Assembly (NCBI GenBank): GCA_947626575.1
Contig: CANQSR010000005.1
Span: 1 to 64,000 of the forward strand
DNA: 64,000 bases
Source: an uncultured Clostridia bacterium
GTDB lineage: Bacteria > Bacillota > Clostridia > Christensenellales > Borkfalkiaceae
Reading direction: 5' to 3'
A program made the position numbers and the translations under genes. Under the pieces are notes generated by a model. That model was not told where the DNA came from. It made no database searches and worked only from the letters and a program-made list of their open reading frames with translations. This document shows, piece by piece, positions 7,033-15,829 of this stretch (its first letter is position 1; each line of letters opens with the position of its first letter).

Positions 7033-9435
7033 ATGTTATTGCCTTACAGCCTGTTAAAGGCCTATGTGAAATTGGATATGCCCGCGGAGGAACTCCAAGA
7101 AAAGCTCTCTTCCTGCGGCTTCGAAGTGGAGGAACTCACCTACCTCGGAAGGGGCGTCGAGGGCGTCTATACGGGGAAAATTACCAAGTGTGAAAAGCAC
7201 CCCGATGCGGACAGGCTCACCGTCTGCCAAGTGGACTGCGGGAGCTTCGGTACAAAGCAGATCGTCACCGCCGCGACCAACGTGTTCGAGGGCGCGGTCG
7301 TACCCGTCGCCCTCGACGGCGCCACGGTAAAACACGAGGGCGGCGTGCAGAAGATCAAGACGGGCAAGCTCCGCGGCGTCACGAGCGAGGGCATGTTCTG
7401 TTCGGGCGAGGAACTCGGCATCAGCGACGATTTTTATGAGGGCGCGGAGGTAAACGGCATCCTGATCTTGGACATGGGTACCCCGCTTGGCGCGGATATC
7501 CGTCCCATCGTCGGCATCGACGACTACATTTTCGACATCGCCGTGACGGCCAACCGCCCCGATTGCCAGAGCGTTTACGGCATGGCGCGCGAGGTCGCGG
7601 CGGTGACGGGCATGCGCCTTCTCCCGCTCCCGCTCGGATATGAGAGCCGCCCCACGGACGTGAAGATCTCCGCCGAAGTCAGAGAATCCAAGCTCTGCCC
7701 GCGCTACAAGGGCAATTATGTGAAGGACGTGAAGGTGGAAAAGAGTCCGCGGTGGCTTCGCCGCGCCCTTGCCCTCATGGGTCTGCGCTCCGTCAACAAC
7801 GTCGTCGATATCACCAACTACGTCCTGCTCGAAGTGGGCCAGCCCATGCACGCGTTTGACAGAAAATTTTTGCGCGGGGACAAGATCGTGGTGCGCAGGG
7901 CCGAAGAGGGCGAAAAGATCGTAACGCTCGACGAAAAGGAGTTTACCCTGCACCCCCAAAACCTGCTCATCTGCGATGCGGAGCGCCCCGTTGCGCTCGC
8001 GGGGATCATGGGCGGCCTCAACAGCGAGATCAAGGACGATACTACGGAAGTGTTCCTCGAAGCGGCGAGCTTTGCGCGCGACAGCGTGAGAAAGACCTCC
8101 CGCGCGCTCGGCCAGAGGAGCGATTCCTCCGCCCGCTTCGAGAAGGGGGTGGACCCGCTCTTCACGCCCGATGCGGGGATGGCGCGCGCCCTCGCGCTCA
8201 TGCAAGAGATCGGTTGCGGCACGCCCACCGATTGCTTTACCGACGTGTGCTATGCCCCCGCGGAGACGAAGCGCATTTGCACCTCTTACGCCGCCATCGA
8301 CGGCCTGCTCGGCATCCATGTGCCGAAAGAGGAAGTAAACGGCATTTTGGGGCGTCTCGGCTTCGAGGTCTCGGACATGGGTACCTCGTTTTCCGTCGCC
8401 GTACCCGCGTGGCGGGAGGACGTCGATGGCTGGCCCGACCTTGCGGAAGAGGTCATCCGCATGTACGGTTACGGCCACATCGAGCCGACTTTCCTCGAAA
8501 ATGCCACCGTGACGCACGGCGGCCTCACGCCCGCCCAGAAGGAGGAGCTACGCTTTAAGGAAGTCCTCGCGGAAGAGGGATATTTCGAGGCCTACGGCTA
8601 TTCCTTCTATTCGCCCAAGGATCTCGACCTTCTCCGTCTACCGGAGGACGCCCCCGAACGCAAGGCCGTGACGGTAAAAAACCCGCTCGGCGAGGACCTC
8701 TCCGTCATGCGCACCATCCTTGCGCCCACGATGCTTTCAAACGTCGTCAGGAACGTGAGAAGGGGCAACGAAGCGGGCCGTCTCTTTGAGCTTGCGAACG
8801 TCTATATCGCGGACATGCTCCCCCTCGATAAGCTCCCTGAGGAGCGGAAGCATCTCTCGCTCGGCCTGTGGGGCGAGGGCGATTTCTTTGATTTGAAGGG
8901 CGCCTTTGAGGCCGTCGCGGCGGCGTTCGGCCTGAAATTTACCTATGAGAAGGGCGAAAAGCCCTTCCTGCACCCCGGCATCACGGCGGCCGTCAAGCTC
9001 GGAGAAAAGCAGGTGGGCTGGATCGGCGAACTGCACCCCGCGATCGCAGAGGAGCTTGCGCTCGAAAAGCGGGTCTGCCTCGCGGAACTCGACTATCAGG
9101 CGGTCTCGCGGAAGTTCCGCAAGGGCATCACGTACCATCCCGTTCCCAAGTTCCCCGCGGCAACGCGCGACCTTGCCGTGGTCGTGGAGGAAGAGGTGAC
9201 TTGCGCCGCCCTTACAAGTTGCATCCTGCGGGCCTGCAAGGCGGCCACGGACTGCACGCTCTTCGATGTCTACCGCGATGCGCGCCTCGGCGCGGGCAAG
9301 AAGAGCATGGCCTTCCGCATCACGTTCACGCCCGACCCTGCGGCGGAAAAGGGCTTTTCGCCCGAAACCGTCGATGGGTTCATGAATAAGATCCTTGCAA
9401 ACCTCAAACACAACCTGAACGCCGAGCTGAGATAG
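7033..9435 (+). CDS. pheT: Phenylalanine--tRNA ligase beta subunit
   Basis: Non-catalytic/editing subunit of PheRS, 800 residues as usual. Domains in order: N-terminal region and EMAP-like tRNA-binding domain (about 40-150, with KCEKHPDADRLTVCQVDCG), B3/B4 editing domain (about 200-390), B5 domain (about 405-475), catalytic-like core (about 480-680) and the FDX-ACB anticodon-binding domain at the end (from YHPVPKFPAATRDLAVVVEE to the end). Start ATG 7033 is preceded by GGAGGGGAG. It shares the T-box transcript with pheS; no terminator lies between them. Confidence 0.97.
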   Translation: MLLPYSLLKAYVKLDMPAEELQEKLSSCGFEVEELTYLGRGVEGVYTGKITKCEKHPDADRLTVCQVDCGSFGTKQIVTAATNVFEGAVVPVALDGATVKHEGGVQKIKTGKLRGVTSEGMFCSGEELGISDDFYEGAEVNGILILDMGTPLGADIRPIVGIDDYIFDIAVTANRPDCQSVYGMAREVAAVTGMRLLPLPLGYESRPTDVKISAEVRESKLCPRYKGNYVKDVKVEKSPRWLRRALALMGLRSVNNVVDITNYVLLEVGQPMHAFDRKFLRGDKIVVRRAEEGEKIVTLDEKEFTLHPQNLLICDAERPVALAGIMGGLNSEIKDDTTEVFLEAASFARDSVRKTSRALGQRSDSSARFEKGVDPLFTPDAGMARALALMQEIGCGTPTDCFTDVCYAPAETKRICTSYAAIDGLLGIHVPKEEVNGILGRLGFEVSDMGTSFSVAVPAWREDVDGWPDLAEEVIRMYGYGHIEPTFLENATVTHGGLTPAQKEELRFKEVLAEEGYFEAYGYSFYSPKDLDLLRLPEDAPERKAVTVKNPLGEDLSVMRTILAPTMLSNVVRNVRRGNEAGRLFELANVYIADMLPLDKLPEERKHLSLGLWGEGDFFDLKGAFEAVAAAFGLKFTYEKGEKPFLHPGITAAVKLGEKQVGWIGELHPAIAEELALEKRVCLAELDYQAVSRKFRKGITYHPVPKFPAATRDLAVVVEEEVTCAALTSCILRACKAATDCTLFDVYRDARLGAGKKSMAFRITFTPDPAAEKGFSPETVDGFMNKILANLKHNLNAELR

Positions 9436-9992
9436 GGCGACTACGCTCAGCATGACGTGACGCCTTGGTACGCAGTCCGGCCCTCTTGCTGTCCCTTGTA
9501 GGGAAAGTGGCGCACAGTCCTTGTGCGCCGAAAGGGTTTCGATTCGCTCACATGCAGTTCGTGGTGATTGATGAACAGACCATGCGTTCTATTACGTCAT
9601 TTCGAGCGTAGTCGAGAAATCTCTGCCTTATTTCATTCGTTCACACGGGCTTGTCGTAGCAAGATTCTTCGCGGATGGGCAGTTCGTTGAAACTCATACC
9701 TGTTCGGCTCAGAATGACGTAGTAAGGGTGGCGAGACCTGCCCCCTTTTAAGGGGGCGGGTGGCGCGGCTTTGCCGTGTCAGGTGGGGGTGCAACTTTCA
9801 TAACGCCCCCCTCATACTTCGTTCGCTACGCTCCTCGTGGCGACCTTAATCCACAATAGAAGCCTCGCGCGGACAGAATGACGCGCGCGTTGAGCTTGGT
9901 CGGACAGAATGACGCGCGGGCCAGCTCCATTTACAGGGGCGCAAAGGGGTCACCGCGGACATGGTATGGGCCTCGGAGGCCCTTCCAATCAT
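9436..9992. repeat. Interspersed repeats after pheT
   Basis: No gene is seen. It holds a family B unit at 9485-9540 (GCTGTCCC, GGGAAAGTGG and a GCGCACAG..TTGTGCGC stem), family F units around 9595-9720 and 9830-9920, and an uninterrupted family D unit at about 9741-9790. No obvious pheT terminator was recognised. Confidence 0.6.
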
Positions 9993-10022
9993 AAAAAAGG
10001 CCGCCCGGAACGGGGCGGCCTT
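9993..10022 (-). terminator. Terminator of the DUF697 gene
   Basis: On the minus strand: stem AAGGCCGCCCC / GGGCGGCCTT followed by TTTTTT, starting about 15 bases after the stop codon of the gene at 10037-11098. Confidence 0.88.
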
Positions 10023-10036
10023 GAAATTTTGCCGTG

Positions 10037-11098
10037 TCAGCCGGCTTCCGCGAGCGGACGCCGCTTCTTCTTTTTGAGTTCGCTTTCGAGTTCGGAGCAG
10101 GTCTCTTCGATCTCCGCTTCGGTATCGTCGAGCGCAATGCCGTCGAGGATATCCTGCAAATGATATTCACGGTTGAGATAGCGGATGGTCTGGTATCCGA
10201 TGACGGCGGTCAAGGCGCCGCTCACGAGGCCCTGCACGGAGGAATCGATGATGGCCGCGATGGCGCTCCCCAAAATGGGGATGCCGCGCACCGCGTCGCC
10301 CATGGTCTTCACGACGCTCCCGCCGATGTTCACGCTTCCGAGGCCGTATGCGACCAAAGAATTTGCGATGACCTGCACGAAGATCTTCGCGAGCTTGGCA
10401 TCCGAGGGGCGGAAGCCATAGAGGAACACGATGTCCTTGATGAGCTGCATGTTGACGACCACGATGAGCGCGGCGTCGATGTGGGCCGTCTGCGAGAGGG
10501 CGGAGTAGGCGGCCGACTTCATCGAACTCTTGAAGATGAGATTTTTCGCGGACTTCTTCACAGACCCCTTGTAGAGGTCGGTCAGATGCCTCTTGACGCC
10601 CTCTTCGTTGCCCGTTTTCATGGCGACGGCGAGTTTCCCGACGGTCTCGGAATCGTACCAGCCCACGCCGTCCACGCGTGCGGAGAGGTCGATCATCTTA
10701 TCCGCGATGCTGTGGCGGAGTTTCCGGTTGTGCCGCTGCGCCTTGCGCGCCGTGAAAGCGTTGACGTTGGTGACGAAGTACCCCGTCCGCAAGATCTTGA
10801 CGAGAGGGACGACGAACACGAGGATATAGACGAGCAGGCATACTGCCATTGCGGCGTAACCCGCATACTCGTTGATATCATAGACGCGGAGTGCGAGCAG
10901 GGCGAGAAGGACGAACAAAAACACGCCGATGACGGCGGCCGCGCCGCCGATGACAAGCCGCGCGCCGCGGGTGTTCTGGCGCTTGACGTACCGCTGTTCA
11001 TAGTCGTAAATGCTCATTTTTTCCGTACTGCCGCCCGCGCCGGGTGCGGGCGCGTTCTTGGGTTCGGCGGGTACGATGGCCGTGGATCTTTTCTTCAT
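10037..11098 (-). CDS. DUF697 family membrane protein
   Basis: 353 residues. After a short charged, Pro-rich N-terminus come two hydrophobic segments (about 47-72 and 80-102), then a mostly polar middle (130-200) and a C-terminal region with small-residue-rich stretches (about 205-305: HIDAALIVVVNMQLIKDIV, GVPI-like ILGSAIAAIIDSSVQG). That pattern and the conserved middle match DUF697 (YcjF-type) proteins, whose biochemical role is unknown. The last 40 residues are acidic then basic. Start ATG at 11098 follows AAGGAGCC. The gene is single, with its own terminator at 9993-10022. The family assignment is from memory of its conserved region, not a search. Confidence 0.7.
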   Translation of the reverse strand: MKKRSTAIVPAEPKNAPAPGAGGSTEKMSIYDYEQRYVKRQNTRGARLVIGGAAAVIGVFLFVLLALLALRVYDINEYAGYAAMAVCLLVYILVFVVPLVKILRTGYFVTNVNAFTARKAQRHNRKLRHSIADKMIDLSARVDGVGWYDSETVGKLAVAMKTGNEEGVKRHLTDLYKGSVKKSAKNLIFKSSMKSAAYSALSQTAHIDAALIVVVNMQLIKDIVFLYGFRPSDAKLAKIFVQVIANSLVAYGLGSVNIGGSVVKTMGDAVRGIPILGSAIAAIIDSSVQGLVSGALTAVIGYQTIRYLNREYHLQDILDGIALDDTEAEIEETCSELESELKKKKRRPLAEAG

Positions 11099-11216
11099 AC
11101 TGTGGCTCCTTGTTGGGCTTCCTCTATTCTATCACACTTGCGCGCGTTTGTAAAGCGAAATTTTTTTGAAATGATTTCCTGCCGCCCGCAAGGGCCGCCG
11201 CATGGCTGTAAACCGC

Positions 11217-11245
11217 TTGACTTTGCCCCGATATACGGTTATAAT
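11217..11245 (+). promoter_or_regulatory. Promoter touching the 11252 start codon
   Basis: TTGACT 11217-11222 and TATAAT 11240-11245, 17-base spacer. Only 6 bases separate the -10 from the ATG at 11252, so the predicted transcript starts at or next to the A of the start codon. Confidence 0.8.
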
Positions 11246-11251
11246 GAAGGC

Positions 11252-11515
11252 ATGAAGAAGAAAACCACCGTCTATGAGGATGCGTACCGCAAGGAGCAGG
11301 AATACCGAAAAAAGCACACCGTCAACTGTCCGCACTGCGGCAAGGAGATTTTGGACCACATGACCGAATGCCCGCACTGCAAGGAGAAGGTCTCCCCCAA
11401 GCGGTATCAGCCGCTCTCGGATGAGAAGATCAAGAAGATCCGCATCATCACGTATCCCGTCGTCATCATCATCGCGGTCGTCGTGCTGGTGCTGTATTTC
11501 ACGCTTTGGAAGTGA
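11252..11515 (+). CDS. Small zinc-ribbon membrane protein
   Basis: 87 residues. A charged N-terminus (MKKKTTVYEDAYRKEQEYRK) is followed by a CPHC / CPHC zinc ribbon (NCPHCGKEILDH at about 25-36, ECPHCKEKVSP at about 39-49) and one C-terminal membrane helix (about 63-84, TYPVVIIIAVVVLVLYFTLW). The protein is probably anchored with the ribbon in the cytosol. Function unknown; zinc-ribbon plus single-helix proteins are common in Firmicutes. The ATG at 11252 is the only one that places the whole ribbon in the product, and it lies 6 bases after a consensus -10, with no Shine-Dalgarno: a leaderless candidate. Its own terminator follows. Confidence 0.8.
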   Translation: MKKKTTVYEDAYRKEQEYRKKHTVNCPHCGKEILDHMTECPHCKEKVSPKRYQPLSDEKIKKIRIITYPVVIIIAVVVLVLYFTLWK

Positions 11516-11533
11516 GCCGAAACGGCGAAAAAG

Positions 11534-11566
11534 CCCTCTCTACTGTGAGTAGAGGGGGTATTTTTT
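11534..11566 (+). terminator. Terminator of the zinc-ribbon gene
   Basis: Stem CCCTCT..CTAC / GTAG..AGGGGG with a short loop, then TATTTTTT, 18 bases after the stop codon. Confidence 0.8.
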
Positions 11567-11685
11567 ACGGTAGAATGGGCCGCGCGGGGGGTGGAACGGC
11601 ATAAAATAACAGTAGGACGGCGCACAAAAAGAGTAGGTTGCAATTCCTGCCGCAACGGGATATGATAGGAGAAAAGGAGGCGCCT

Positions 11686-12345
11686 ATGGAAGCTGCCGCG
11701 GCCCGCAGAGGGTTTCAATCATTTTATACCAAGGGGGAGGAGATCTTCAACGCCGTCTCGCACATCGTGGGCGGGGCGTTCGGGCTGGCGGCGTGGGCGG
11801 CTCTGCTCGTGTATGCCCGCGGGGCGGCCGAACAGATCGCCGTGTGCGCGTTCGGCTTCGGCATCGTGGTACTCTACACCATGAGCGCGCTCTACCACTT
11901 TTTGCCGGACGGGCGGGCGAAGGGCGTGTTCCGCATCTTCGACCACTGCACCATCTATCTCTTGATCGCGGGGACTTACACGCCCTACTGCCTCATCCCG
12001 CTCTATGGGACTGCCGTGGGCTGGACGGTTTTGGCGCTCCAATGGGCGTGCGCCGCGGGCGGCATCACGATGAACGCCATCGCCATGAACAACAAGATCG
12101 TCAAGGGCATCTCCATGGCGCTGTACGTCGTGATGGGGTGGATGGCCATCGCCTTTCTGCCGCCGCTTCTGCCCATCGTCTCGGCGGCGTGCTTCTGGTT
12201 GCTGCTTGCGGGCGGCATCGCCTACACGGTGGGCATCGCATTCTTCGCCCTCGGCAAAAAGGTGCGCTATTTCCACGCCGTATGGCACCTGTTCGTGTTG
12301 CTCGGCACCGTTTTGCAGTTCGGCAGTATCTTTCTGATGATGTGA
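11686..12345 (+). CDS. Hemolysin III / PAQR family membrane protein
   Basis: 219-residue protein with seven predicted membrane helices. The N-terminal GEEIFNAVSHIVGGAFG and the YHFLPDGRAKGVFRIFDH and TYTPYCLIPL segments are typical of the bacterial HlyIII/YqfA branch of PAQR proteins, which have three conserved His and one Asp/Ser thought to bind zinc. Despite the name, haemolysis has been shown for few members; a role in membrane lipid homeostasis is more likely. The ATG at 11686 was chosen because AAGGAGG lies 7 bases upstream. A terminator follows at 12366-12402. Confidence 0.9.
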   Translation: MEAAAARRGFQSFYTKGEEIFNAVSHIVGGAFGLAAWAALLVYARGAAEQIAVCAFGFGIVVLYTMSALYHFLPDGRAKGVFRIFDHCTIYLLIAGTYTPYCLIPLYGTAVGWTVLALQWACAAGGITMNAIAMNNKIVKGISMALYVVMGWMAIAFLPPLLPIVSAACFWLLLAGGIAYTVGIAFFALGKKVRYFHAVWHLFVLLGTVLQFGSIFLMM

Positions 12346-12365
12346 CCGTATCCTACAACGGCAAA

Positions 12366-12402
12366 GCGGCGCGCGGGACTTCGGCCCGCGCGCCGCTTTT
12401 TT
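12366..12402 (+). terminator. Terminator of the hemolysin III gene
   Basis: Stem GCGGCGCGCGGG / CCCGCGCGCCGC around ACTTCGG, followed by TTTTTT. Confidence 0.9.
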
Positions 12403-12418
12403 CCTTCCGCGGTACCCG

Positions 12419-12447
12419 TTGACAAAGCGGGGCGCATTTCGTATAAT
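12419..12447 (+). promoter_or_regulatory. Promoter touching the CDF gene start
   Basis: TTGACA 12419-12424 and TATAAT 12442-12447 with a 17-base spacer: a perfect consensus. The ATG at 12454 begins 6 bases after the -10, so the transcript is predicted to be leaderless. Confidence 0.88.
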
Positions 12448-12453
12448 AAGACC

Positions 12454-13548
12454 ATGAAACGTACTTTCGGAGGCATTGCGGCGAGCCTCGCGGGGATCGC
12501 GTGCAACGTCCTGCTCTCGGCGGCGAAGATCGCGGCCGGGGCGCTCTGCGGCCTCGTCTCGGTGACCGCAGACGGCATCAACAATCTGAGCGACTGCGCG
12601 GGCGGGCTTGTCTCGCTCGTCTCCTTCTGCATTGCGGAGAAGCCCGCCGATAGGCAGCACCCCTTCGGACACAGGCGCGCCGAGTACATCGCCGCCATGC
12701 TCACGGGCGTTCTCATCCTGTTCGTCGCCGCGGAACTCATCCGCGCCTCGGCGGAGACCATCGCGGCGGGGCAGACCGCCTTGGCCGCGTGGCCCGTCTA
12801 TCTCATTCTCGGCATCTCCGTGGCCGTCAAGCTCGGCATGTTCGTGTTTTTCCGCATCCATGCGAAGAAATTGCGGTCCGAGGCCTTGAAGGCGTCGGCG
12901 GTCGACAGTTTGAGCGACTGCGCCGCCACGGCCGCAGTGCTTGCGGGAATGGGGCTTGCCGCGGCGGGCATCCCCGCGGACGGCTGGACGGGGCTGATCG
13001 TCGCGCTGTTCATCGTCTGGGAGGGGGTGAAGCTCCTCCGCGATGCGAGTTCGGAGCTTTTGGGCCGCGCCCCTTCGGCCGAGCTGACGCGCGCGCTCGG
13101 CGCGGTCATCCTCTCCTATGGCCAAGTGCTGGGATTTCACGATCTGCACATCTTCACTTACGGACATGGTATGGCCTTCGCGACCGTACACGTGGAAATG
13201 GACGCAAAAATTCCCGCGCTTGAAGCGCATTCCGTACTCGATGCGATGGAGCATACGGCGGCGGAACAGACGGGCGTTGCGCTGACGACGCACCTCGACC
13301 CCATTGATTTGGAGGACGGGGCGGCGGGCGAGTTGAAGGCGGCGCTTACGGAGGCGGCGCAACGGGTCGCGGGGGGCATCGTGTTGCACGATTTCCGTAT
13401 CGTGCGCGGGGCCAAGACCAAGGTCATCTTCGAGGCGGGCGTCCCTTACGATTGCAAGCTGAAAGATGAAGCCGTGCTTGCGGCGCTTGAAGAGCTGGTC
13501 ATATCTGCGGGCGACTATACGCCCGTCATCACGGTGGACCGCGAGTAG
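12454..13548 (+). CDS. Cation diffusion facilitator (CDF) metal exporter
   Basis: 364-residue proton-coupled exporter of divalent metals (Zn, Mn, Co or Fe). Six membrane helices in the first 215 residues carry family motifs: TADGINNLSDCAG near 41-53, HPFGHRRAEYIAAM near 70-83 and VDSLSDCAATAAVL near 150-163 (the DxxxD-type metal site). A cytosolic C-terminal domain (about 215-300) fits the CDF dimerisation fold; about 60 further residues follow, with His-poor sequence. The initial ATG at 12454 has no Shine-Dalgarno and lies 6 bases after a perfect -10 box. The metal cannot be told from sequence. Confidence 0.9.
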   Translation: MKRTFGGIAASLAGIACNVLLSAAKIAAGALCGLVSVTADGINNLSDCAGGLVSLVSFCIAEKPADRQHPFGHRRAEYIAAMLTGVLILFVAAELIRASAETIAAGQTALAAWPVYLILGISVAVKLGMFVFFRIHAKKLRSEALKASAVDSLSDCAATAAVLAGMGLAAAGIPADGWTGLIVALFIVWEGVKLLRDASSELLGRAPSAELTRALGAVILSYGQVLGFHDLHIFTYGHGMAFATVHVEMDAKIPALEAHSVLDAMEHTAAEQTGVALTTHLDPIDLEDGAAGELKAALTEAAQRVAGGIVLHDFRIVRGAKTKVIFEAGVPYDCKLKDEAVLAALEELVISAGDYTPVITVDRE

Positions 13549-13573
13549 CCGCGGCCGTTTTATGGCAAAGGGG

Positions 13574-13602
13574 TTGACTTTTTTAAGTAAATGGGATAAA
13601 AT
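13574..13602 (+). promoter_or_regulatory. Promoter of the flavin reductase-like gene
   Basis: TTGACT 13574-13579 and TAAAAT 13597-13602, 17-base spacer. Unlike the gene before it, this one has an ordinary leader of about 40 bases with GAAAGGAG. Confidence 0.78.
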
Positions 13603-13650
13603 GACTTATATCAAAGGCATATCTTCCAAGAGATGCCGAAAGGAGAAAAA

Positions 13651-14223
13651 ATGAAGAGTTTCGGAGTAAAACCTTATCTGTTTCCCATGCCCACGTATAT
13701 GATCGGAACATATAACGAGGATGGCTCGCCCGACGTGATGATGATGGCGTGGGGCGGCATTTGCGCCGAGGACATGGTGGCCCTCAATCTCGAAGCGGAC
13801 CATAAGACCGTCGCCAATTTGCGGGCGCGCAAGGCGTTTACGTTGGCGGTGCCGAGCGTTTCGACGCTGGCGGAATCGGATTTTTTCGGCATCGCGACTG
13901 CCAATAAAGTACAGGATAAGTTCGCCCGCACGGGCCTGCATGCGCAAAAGAGCGAGCGGGTGGATGCCCCCGTCATCGCGGAGTATCCGCTGACGCTCGA
14001 ATGCACCGTCGCCGAGATACAGGAGCAGCCTTACGGTTTACGCATTCTCGGCAAGATATGCAATGTTCTCGCCGATGAGCGCGTCCTCGATGAAAAGGGG
14101 CGCATTGACGCAAGCAAGCTGGGGGCATTTTCCTTCGACCAAATGCGAAATGATTATTACGCGACGGGGGAGAAGGTCGGCACAGCGTGGAAGAGCGGCG
14201 TTCCGCTTATGAAAAAATCTTGA
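13651..14223 (+). CDS. Flavin reductase-like (FMN-binding split barrel) protein
   Basis: 190-residue member of the flavin reductase-like / FMN-binding split-barrel family. The N-terminal MPTYMIGTYNEDGSPDVMMM and AWGGICAEDMVALNL are the usual strand-turn-strand part of the flavin pocket; SESDFFGI-type AESDFFGIATANKVQDKFAR and KSERVDAPVIAEYPLTLECTV follow. Such proteins reduce FMN/FAD or bind flavin in small redox enzymes; the substrate here is unknown. The start at 13651 is preceded by AAAGGAG at a good distance; an upstream in-frame ATG at 13633 lies before that site and is unlikely. Confidence 0.85.
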   Translation: MKSFGVKPYLFPMPTYMIGTYNEDGSPDVMMMAWGGICAEDMVALNLEADHKTVANLRARKAFTLAVPSVSTLAESDFFGIATANKVQDKFARTGLHAQKSERVDAPVIAEYPLTLECTVAEIQEQPYGLRILGKICNVLADERVLDEKGRIDASKLGAFSFDQMRNDYYATGEKVGTAWKSGVPLMKKS

Positions 14224-14243
14224 TTACCTTTCCCATTTGATAA

Positions 14244-14279
14244 CGAACCGCCTTCCCTGCACACAGGGAAGGCGGTTCG
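14244..14279. terminator. 16-bp hairpin after the flavin reductase gene
   Basis: Perfect inverted repeat CGAACCGCCTTCCCTG / CAGGGAAGGCGGTTCG with a 4-base loop, 20 bases after the stop codon. No T-run follows, so it may act as a terminator only with Rho or as an RNA 3' end. Confidence 0.5.
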
Positions 14280-14284
14280 CGTCT

Positions 14285-14500
14285 AAAAGGGGCAATGGAA
14301 TTTATAACGCCCCTCATCACTTACGTCATTCCGACGACCGACGGGAGGAGGAATCCCGCTTTGAGATTCCTCACATGCGTTACTTCGCGCTATGCGCTCG
14401 TGACGCGCTTAGACTACAATAGGAGCCTCACATGCGTTACTTCGCCTTCGGCTCGTGACGACCTTAGTCTACAATAGAAGCCTCGGTCGGACGGAATGAC
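14285..14500. repeat. Family F repeats overlapping the XRE 3' end
   Basis: Three close family F units (GAGATTCCTCACATGCG, GAGCCTCACATGCGTTAC and a reverse-strand one near 14462-14500 with ACAATAGAAGCCTCGGTC). The last contains the stop codon and final codons of the XRE gene on the minus strand. Confidence 0.65.
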
Positions 14501-15305
14501 AACGTGCGGACTCTTTCGGGGCCAATTTCACGAGCAAAAGACCGCAGACGAAGAAGGCGGCCGAGGCCATGAAAAACACGGCGGCCATGGCGATATAGAT
14601 GTGCAGTCTCTCCACCGCGTTGTTGCTGACGGCCCATATCCATGAGACGAGCGGGCCTTCGCCGTTTTGAGAGGCGTAAAACTGCGCCATGCCGCTTAGC
14701 AGGTTTCCGAGCGGGAAGGCCGTAACGAGGAGAAAGAGCAGGGAGATGCCGCCCGCCGCAAAGCAAAAATATGCAACTCTTTTGCGGAGCGCGCGCAAAT
14801 AGGCTTGGGGGCGGTCTGCGCCGCCCAAGTTCTCCCACCGCCGCCAGAGAGCGAACAGAACCGTCAGCGTGAGCAGCGTCAAGATCAGCCCGCCGTACAG
14901 CAAGATCTGCCACCACCATTCGAACAGGTGGGAGCCGTAAAGGCGGTAAGCCTCCGCGTGGAGATACCATCCCGCGAAAAAGAGCGCATAGGAAACGGCA
15001 AACAGCGCCGCCAAGATGATGAGCCACATCGTAAACTGCGCGAGTTTATTCTCGAAGGGCGCGGGGCCGGTCTGTTCGGGGAGGGGAAGCGCGCCCGCGG
15101 TGCGTTCTCCCGCCAAGATCTCATCTACCGTTACCTCATATAATTCCGCCAGCTCAGGCAGGAGCAGGATATCGGGCATGACCGTGCCGCGCTCCCACGC
15201 GGAGACGGTGCGGTTGGAGACGCCGAGGCGGTCGGCCACTTCCTGTTGCGTAAGGCCGTGCGACTTGCGCAGGACCGCCAAAAATTCTCCGATCGGTTGT
15301 TTCAT
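14469..15305 (-). CDS. XRE-family regulator with four-helix membrane domain
   Basis: 278 residues. An N-terminal Cro/C1-type helix-turn-helix (LTQQEVADRLGVSNRTVSAW, about 19-38, then ERGTVMPDILLLPELAELYE) is joined through a linker to four predicted membrane helices (starting near residues 88, 122, 172 and 228). Such proteins are membrane-linked transcription regulators whose signal is usually unknown. The start at 15305 has a GAGGT 6 bases upstream; an ATG at 15320 lies before it. The last roughly nine residues (CHSVRPRLLL) are encoded by a family F repeat, so the natural C-terminus seems to have been replaced. No divergent target gene lies next to it. Confidence 0.85.
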   Translation of the reverse strand: MKQPIGEFLAVLRKSHGLTQQEVADRLGVSNRTVSAWERGTVMPDILLLPELAELYEVTVDEILAGERTAGALPLPEQTGPAPFENKLAQFTMWLIILAALFAVSYALFFAGWYLHAEAYRLYGSHLFEWWWQILLYGGLILTLLTLTVLFALWRRWENLGGADRPQAYLRALRKRVAYFCFAAGGISLLFLLVTAFPLGNLLSGMAQFYASQNGEGPLVSWIWAVSNNAVERLHIYIAMAAVFFMASAAFFVCGLLLVKLAPKESARCHSVRPRLLL

Positions 15306-15443
15306 GTTGTTACCTCGCATGGATGTCTTGCCCTTATTGTATCCGACGCCGCCGGGAAAAGCAAGACAAAATCCTTGGAAATCCTCTCGGATATTTGGAT
15401 TTTACAGATTTCTCTTACGTCATTCCGCGGGGGGAGGAACCTT

Positions 15444-15498
15444 ACCGTTCCTGAAAGGGAAAGTGGCCGCGAGTATGCGAGCGGCCGAAAGGGTTTCC
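15444..15498 (+). repeat. Family B two-hairpin repeat
   Basis: Variant unit: GTTCCTGAAAGGGAAAGTGG, then a stem GGCCGCGAG..GAGCGGCC and GAAAGGG. The stem differs on both arms from other copies but keeps pairing. Confidence 0.65.
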
Positions 15499-15570
15499 GA
15501 AACCCCTCTGTCACGCTATCGCTCGACATCTCCCCTATGAGGGGCGACGAGACCTGCCCCCTTTGGGGGC

Positions 15571-15684
15571 GCAAAACGCACTTCTCGCACATCAGCACAG
15601 TGTGCTGTGGGCGGCGTTTTGCGGTGAGTGAGCGCATCGGAAGGCGCGAACGATGACCGAACGCGGGGTTCTACCCGCGTGAGA
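15571..15684 (+). mobile_element. Family C short mobile repeat, copy 2
   Basis: Same two-hairpin element as at 4905-5019, inserted in a family D unit between GGGGGC and GGGTGGCGCGG. The host flanks, GACCTGCCCC on the left and CCGCGTCAGGTGGGGG on the right, are those of the uninterrupted D units at 31996-32050 and 39644-39700. Confidence 0.78.
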
Positions 15685-15792
15685 GGGTGGCGCGGCATTG
15701 CCGCGTCAGGTGGGGGTGCCATCTAATAACGCCCCTCATCCGTCACCTTCGGTGACAGCTTCCCCCCGATGGGGGGAAGCCTTCCTTCATAC

Positions 15793-15828
15793 CAAAAAAA
15801 GCGGAACGGCTTATAGGCCGTTCCGCTT
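15793..15828 (-). terminator. Terminator after tRNA-Arg
   Basis: On the minus strand, stem AAAAGCGGAACGGCC / GGCCGTTCCGC type followed by a T-run (the plus-strand A-run at 15793-15800). It starts right after the encoded CCA. Confidence 0.88.
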
Positions 15829-15829
15829 T

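Noticed and set aside
7054-8517. Long minus-strand frame opposite pheT
   Set aside because: His/Asp/Glu-rich nonsense translation of a clear pheT sequence.
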